Part shown: positions 6,167 through 9,237 of the stretch, piece by piece
How the letters are laid out: every line of letters begins with the position of its first letter
Position numbering within the stretch: the stretch's first letter is position 1
NCBI GenBank assembly: GCA_018399915.1
Contig: JAGYNW010000066.1
Coordinates: 1 to 9,237, forward strand
Reading direction: 5' to 3'
Length of the DNA: 9,237 nt
DNA from: Candidatus Omnitrophota bacterium
GTDB taxonomy: Bacteria > Omnitrophota > Gorgyraeia > Zapsychrales > Zapsychraceae
Program-made: the position numbers and the translations under genes
The notes under the pieces: model-generated
What the model was told of the DNA's origin: nothing
The model's input: the letters and a program-made list of their open reading frames with translations, nothing else
The model's database searches: none

Positions 6167-7490
6167 TTAAAATCCTTGTGAACGTTTCACAGATTTTTTC
6201 GATCTCTTTTAACGTTAAATTGCATTCATCCAATTGCCCATCAATAAATTTATTATTGATGATCTTCCGCACCACTTCTTCAATCCGGTTGGGATTGGGT
6301 TCGTCCAAGGCTCTGGTAGCCCCTTCCACAGAATCCGCTAAGAGTACGATCGCGGCTTCTTTGGTCTGAGGCTTAGGCCCCGGATAACGGAAACTCTCTT
6401 CTCCCGCGATCTTGCCTCCTTCGGCTAATTCAAGATTCTTTTGATAAAAATAATGCATAATACTTGTTCCATGATGCTGCGGGATGAAATCCAGGATAAT
6501 GGAATTGATCTTATTTTTGCGGGCCAACTCCATCCCTTCTTTGACATGATTAAGGATCACAAGCCGGCTCATGGAAGGTTCAATATGGTCATGTTTGTTT
6601 TGTCCCAGCAATTGATTCTCGTTAAAATATTCCGGCTTCTCGATCTTGCCGATATCATGATAATATGCGCCGGCCCTTGTCAAAAGGGTATTGACGCCTA
6701 TCGCGTCAGCCGCGGCTTCCGAGAGCTGACTGACTGAAAGACTGTGCTGCCAAGTTCCCGGGGCTTCCAGGGCCATACGTTTCAACAAGGGATGATTGCT
6801 ATCGGCAATCTCTAAAAGGCTGAAATTCGTTAGCACGCCGAATAAATATTCAAAAACATTTAAAGTCGCTGCCACAAAAAACGCGCAAATAAATCCGTTT
6901 GCGATCAAAGGATAAACATTCTGTTTTATAAAATCATATTCCAATGCCATATTGAGCCGCGGAAGCAGCAAAAATAAACAAATGATCTGTATCGCGCTGA
7001 CAAAAAGGCCTGCGCCGATCAATTGACCTCGGTTTCTCGCTTCGCGTACAGTTAACGCCCCTGTCAAAGAACCTAAAAAGAAAGTGATCATAACTCCAAA
7101 GTCCCCATCAACGATCATCGCGACCAACAGACTGCTGATAAAAGCCATGACAAAAGAGACCTTGATATCATTAAACAGCAGCATGGTCAGCATCGCGATA
7201 CTCGCAACCGGAATATAATAAAAAGGAATATCTGTGTAAAAAGTGACCGCGTGTGTGGTAAAAACAATCAATATCAGGAGCAATCCTAAATTCAGGAAAA
7301 AGCGCGCGCCTGTTTTACGGAACAAACTCAAATGGACACTGAGAAATAGTAATAAGAGCGGAATAATTAGCGGATAATCGACCAAGTAACAAAAAAATGT
7401 AAGACCGATGACCAGAAAGCCGACAAGTAGATAGGAAAAAATCTTTTTATTTGTGTCCGTTAGCGTTTTATTATCTTTGCGCATTATCAT
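6042..7490 (-). CDS. pgpH: PgpH/YqfF-family 7TM-HD phosphohydrolase, short form
   Basis: 482 residues. Seven to eight hydrophobic segments span about 17-221, followed by a cytoplasmic HD domain (about 240-450). HD metal ligands are visible: H249 in TWQHSLSV, H278-D279 in YYHDIGK, H300/H302 in KHDHIEP, H339-H340 in PQHHGTS and D386 in LADSVEG. Characterised relatives (Listeria PgpH, Bacillus YqfF) hydrolyse c-di-AMP to pApA, so I infer the same here. Those proteins are about 700 residues with a large extracellular 7TMR-HDED domain before the membrane region; here only about 16 residues precede the first helix, so that domain is absent. The conserved part ends near HGRIKYPEK (446-454), followed by a hydrophilic Asn/Lys/Ser/Thr-rich tail of 28 residues lying out of frame over ybeY. 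ATG 7490 overlaps the phoH end by 20 nt, with AGGAGA about 12 nt upstream. Confidence 0.88.
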   Translation of the reverse strand: MIMRKDNKTLTDTNKKIFSYLLVGFLVIGLTFFCYLVDYPLIIPLLLLFLSVHLSLFRKTGARFFLNLGLLLILIVFTTHAVTFYTDIPFYYIPVASIAMLTMLLFNDIKVSFVMAFISSLLVAMIVDGDFGVMITFFLGSLTGALTVREARNRGQLIGAGLFVSAIQIICLFLLLPRLNMALEYDFIKQNVYPLIANGFICAFFVAATLNVFEYLFGVLTNFSLLEIADSNHPLLKRMALEAPGTWQHSLSVSQLSEAAADAIGVNTLLTRAGAYYHDIGKIEKPEYFNENQLLGQNKHDHIEPSMSRLVILNHVKEGMELARKNKINSIILDFIPQHHGTSIMHYFYQKNLELAEGGKIAGEESFRYPGPKPQTKEAAIVLLADSVEGATRALDEPNPNRIEEVVRKIINNKFIDGQLDECNLTLKEIEKICETFTRILSAMYHGRIKYPEKTNGNTNKKSAEKNTSQSSTNTKVDKNNP

Positions 7491-8418
7491 AAGCTTTTAT
7501 AATCTCCTGAACCAATTCATGCCTGACCGCATCCCTGTCTGTCAAATGGACAAATTTAATGGCTTCCACCCCTTTGAGCACGCTCTCTGCGTCAGAAAGA
7601 CCGTTCAATGACCCCTTGGGCAAATCACTCTGCGTCACATCCCCGGTAATGACTGTCTTGGAATCAAACCCCAGGCGGGTCAAAAACATTTTCATCTGAA
7701 ATGGCGTACTGTTTTGTGCCTCATCCAGGACAACAAACGCATCATTAAGGGTACGGCCCCGCATAAACGCCAAAGGCGCGACCTCAATAATGCCTTGTTC
7801 GGCCAAAGATTCAACCTTGCTGGCTTCCATCATTTCATAAAGCGCATCATACAGAGGACGCAAATAAGGCAACACTTTTTCGATCATATCCCCAGGCAAA
7901 AAACCCAAATTCTCGCCTGCTTCGATAGCCGGCCGTGTCAAAATGATCCTCCGGACCAAACCTTTTTTTAAAGCGTTTACAGCCATAGCCATGGCCAGAT
8001 AGGTCTTACCTGTTCCTGCCGGCCCGACACCAAAAACGATATCATTATGCTTGATCGCCTCAATGTACTCGATCTGTCCCTTGGTTTTCGGAGATATAAG
8101 ATTTCCCCGGACAGAAACATCAATCCGCTCTTTTGCCAAATACTTAAAATCAACCCCCTCATCGGGTGAAGCAAGTCTCAAGGCATACGTAATATCCCGC
8201 CGCTTCAGAGTCGACCCTTCCTTGATCATATCCAGAAGGTAATCGAACAATTCAACCGCTTTATCAACCTGCTTACGGTCGCCTGAGATGGTTAAGCCCT
8301 TATCGTCTCTTTTGACCCGGACATTGAGTTCCGCCTCGATCAATTTAAGATTCTGATCATAGTTGCCAAAAAGCAATTGGATATCTTTGTTATCTTCAAT
8401 ATGAATAGTTCTGGGCAT
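7471..8418 (-). CDS. phoH: PhoH-like ATPase (YbeZ type)
   Basis: 315 residues, typical length. PhoH proteins are cytoplasmic P-loop ATPases related to superfamily 1 helicase cores, linked to RNA metabolism and genetically and physically to YbeY. An N-terminal small domain (about 1-100) precedes the ATPase. Walker A is GPAGTGKT at 132-139, RRIILTRPAIEAGE lies at 156-169, Walker B VVLDEAQN at 229-236, TGDVTQ at 258-263 and DRDAVRH at 294-300. All ATPase signatures are intact. The ATG at 8418 is preceded by GAGG four bases upstream, 18 nt after the lipoprotein stop. Its 3' end overlaps the 7TM-HD gene by 20 nt. The order phoH - 7TM-HD - ybeY is conserved in Firmicutes and others, supporting a shared role in rRNA processing. 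Identification is firm; the precise biochemical activity of the family is not settled. Confidence 0.97.
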   Translation of the reverse strand: MPRTIHIEDNKDIQLLFGNYDQNLKLIEAELNVRVKRDDKGLTISGDRKQVDKAVELFDYLLDMIKEGSTLKRRDITYALRLASPDEGVDFKYLAKERIDVSVRGNLISPKTKGQIEYIEAIKHNDIVFGVGPAGTGKTYLAMAMAVNALKKGLVRRIILTRPAIEAGENLGFLPGDMIEKVLPYLRPLYDALYEMMEASKVESLAEQGIIEVAPLAFMRGRTLNDAFVVLDEAQNSTPFQMKMFLTRLGFDSKTVITGDVTQSDLPKGSLNGLSDAESVLKGVEAIKFVHLTDRDAVRHELVQEIIKAYDNAQR

Positions 8419-8436
8419 GTAACCTCACGCGGTTCC

Positions 8437-9027
8437 TTATTGCAATCGGGGAATCTTGATAACAATACCGGGTTTAATAAAATTCGGATCTTTGATCAAA
8501 GATTTATTGACCTCATATATTTTATGCCATTTACTGTAAGAATCATAAAATTTCTTTGAGATCTTTTGCAATGTATCGTTTTCTTCTACCGTATATTCCG
8601 TTAAAATATCACGGGTGCTTGTTCCCGTATCCGCAGAAGACGTTTCGTCCATTTCATCAAATTCCGGGAGAGCTATCTTGGGGACAGCCGGCGCCGGCTC
8701 CACCTTGACTTTTTTCCTGGGCGGCAGATCAAGGTCTCCAGGACCTTTATCATTCTTAGAATCTCTTTCATACAGAGTTCCATCGGGAACAGGCTGATCA
8801 ACATCCTGCGAGAACTCCAGGATATAAATTTTCCTGGTCTTTTTTTCCGGCGGCGGGATGGGTTCTTCAGGTCCCCCCATGATATAACCGGCATTACCGT
8901 AAATCTCTTGATCGACACGCGGCTTATCTTCAGCATAAAAACGTGTCGCGATCTTTGATGATGAACAAGCCGTCCCCAAAAAAACAAACAATAATAATAT
9001 CAAGTATTTAACGAATTTATGATTCAT
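8437..9027 (-). CDS. LysM-domain lipoprotein
   Basis: 196 residues from the third of three adjacent ATGs (9033, 9030, 9027). AAAGGAG touches the first ATG directly but is 6 nt from the third, so 9027 is the best start. A short basic n-region and hydrophobic core (LILLLFVFLG) lead to a lipobox-like LGTAC with Cys21, so it is probably lipidated and exported; Gly at -3 is a slightly unusual lipobox. Residues about 22-140 are low-complexity and rich in Pro, Asp, Glu and Lys, with two proline clusters (near 57-61 and 102-116), likely a flexible periplasmic spacer. The C-terminus (about 144-194) is one LysM domain: YTVEENDTLQKISKKFY ... W ... IYEVN ... IKPGIVIKIP. LysM binds peptidoglycan glycan chains. 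It lies between aspS (overlapping its stop) and phoH (18 nt). No catalytic domain is seen, so its role is unknown: a cell-wall tether or scaffold is inferred. Confidence 0.85.
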   Translation of the reverse strand: MNHKFVKYLILLLFVFLGTACSSSKIATRFYAEDKPRVDQEIYGNAGYIMGGPEEPIPPPEKKTRKIYILEFSQDVDQPVPDGTLYERDSKNDKGPGDLDLPPRKKVKVEPAPAVPKIALPEFDEMDETSSADTGTSTRDILTEYTVEENDTLQKISKKFYDSYSKWHKIYEVNKSLIKDPNFIKPGIVIKIPRLQ

Positions 9028-9237
9028 CATCATCTCCTTTTTTTATGCGCATTAAACTTAATTCCTGCAACTGGTTCGCGGAAACATCCGAGGGAGCATC
9101 TGTAATCAAACAATTCCCTTTTTGCGTCTTGGGAAACGCAATGGTATCTCTGATCGAATCTAGCCCGGCAAGGATGGCGACCAACCGGTCAATCCCGTAT
9201 GCCACACCGGCATGCGGCGGGGCTCCATATTCAAAAG
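9017..9237 (-). CDS. aspS: Aspartyl-tRNA synthetase, C-terminal end (5' part beyond window)
   Basis: Only the last 72 residues are present; the gene enters from the right edge. AspRS is a class II synthetase that charges tRNA-Asp (or tRNA-Asp/Asn in non-discriminating forms). The visible part contains class II motif 3 (GVAYGIDRLV, with the ATP-binding Arg of GIDR at 9185-9196), preceded by YGAPPHAG and followed by DSIRDTIAFPKTQKG and TDAPS, all standard for bacterial AspRS. The C-terminus ends with an acidic KKGDDDES tail whose codons also hold the Shine-Dalgarno and triple ATG of the next gene. It is the first visible gene of the minus-strand operon; the operon promoter lies outside the window. 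Whether it is discriminating cannot be told from this fragment. Confidence 0.95.
   Translation of the reverse strand, partial: FEYGAPPHAGVAYGIDRLVAILAGLDSIRDTIAFPKTQKGNCLITDAPSDVSANQLQELSLMRIKKGDDDES
9034..9040 (-). promoter_or_regulatory. Shine-Dalgarno AAAGGAG inside the aspS 3' end
   Basis: AAAGGAG is immediately followed by ATGATGATG. Only the third ATG (9027) lies at a normal distance, so this site decides the lipoprotein start. It is embedded in the last aspS codons (KKGDDDES), making aspS and the lipoprotein overlap by 11 nt. Confidence 0.75.

Noticed and set aside
8673..8987. 104-codon open frame on the minus strand inside the lipoprotein gene
   Set aside because: Same strand, different frame, very Arg/Lys/Ser-rich; it arises from the low-complexity spacer of the lipoprotein.
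1..9237. Mobile element, CRISPR array, tRNA or rRNA gene
   Set aside because: No transposase or integrase frame, no spaced direct repeats, no CCA-ended cloverleaf candidate and no rRNA-like sequence were seen on either strand.

Overview
This window looks like chromosome from a bacterium of moderate G+C content, with tightly packed, often overlapping genes. Bacterial hallmarks are aspS, dtd, phoH, ybeY, recO, a lipoprotein with a lipobox and a near-consensus sigma-70-type promoter. The mix of a bacterial housekeeping block with an archaeal-type Hel308 helicase, and a LysM lipoprotein inside an RNA-processing operon, suggests an uncultured or little-studied phylum. Omnitrophota or a related PVC-type lineage is my guess from general style only; nothing in the sequence proves it.

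Layout from the right edge, mostly minus strand. (1) 9237 to 4917 is one compact minus-strand operon: the 3' end of aspS, a LysM lipoprotein, phoH, a short 7TM-HD phosphohydrolase of the PgpH/YqfF family, ybeY and recO. Neighbouring genes overlap or are under 20 nt apart. The order phoH - 7TM-HD - ybeY - recO matches the conserved Firmicutes block (phoH-yqfF-ybeY-dgkA-cdd-era-recO in Bacillus subtilis, from memory) with dgkA, cdd and era missing. (2) 2659 to 4818 on the plus strand is a solitary Hel308-type Ski2-like helicase convergent with recO. The 98-nt gap between them shows no convincing terminator. (3) 2498 to 2658 is a divergent promoter region. On the minus strand it has TTGACC - 17 nt - TATAAT driving dtd. 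On the plus strand it has TTGACA - 17 nt - TAGAAC so close to the Hel308 ATG that the transcript could be leaderless. (4) 2497 to 1 is a second minus-strand operon: dtd, a TatD-family hydrolase and a membrane-anchored protein of unknown function (DUF3352-like layout) that runs off the left edge.

Functionally the window combines tRNA charging and proofreading (AspS, Dtd), rRNA and RNA metabolism (YbeY, PhoH), nucleotide signalling (probable c-di-AMP phosphodiesterase), recombination and fork repair (RecO, Hel308, perhaps TatD) and two uncharacterised envelope proteins. I see no mobile element, CRISPR array, tRNA or rRNA gene. The points most worth a second look are the bacterial Hel308 with its possibly leaderless mRNA, the long out-of-frame overlap between the 7TM-HD gene and ybeY, the loss of the sensor domain from the 7TM-HD protein, the shifted metal-binding histidine in YbeY, and the LysM lipoprotein in this operon.
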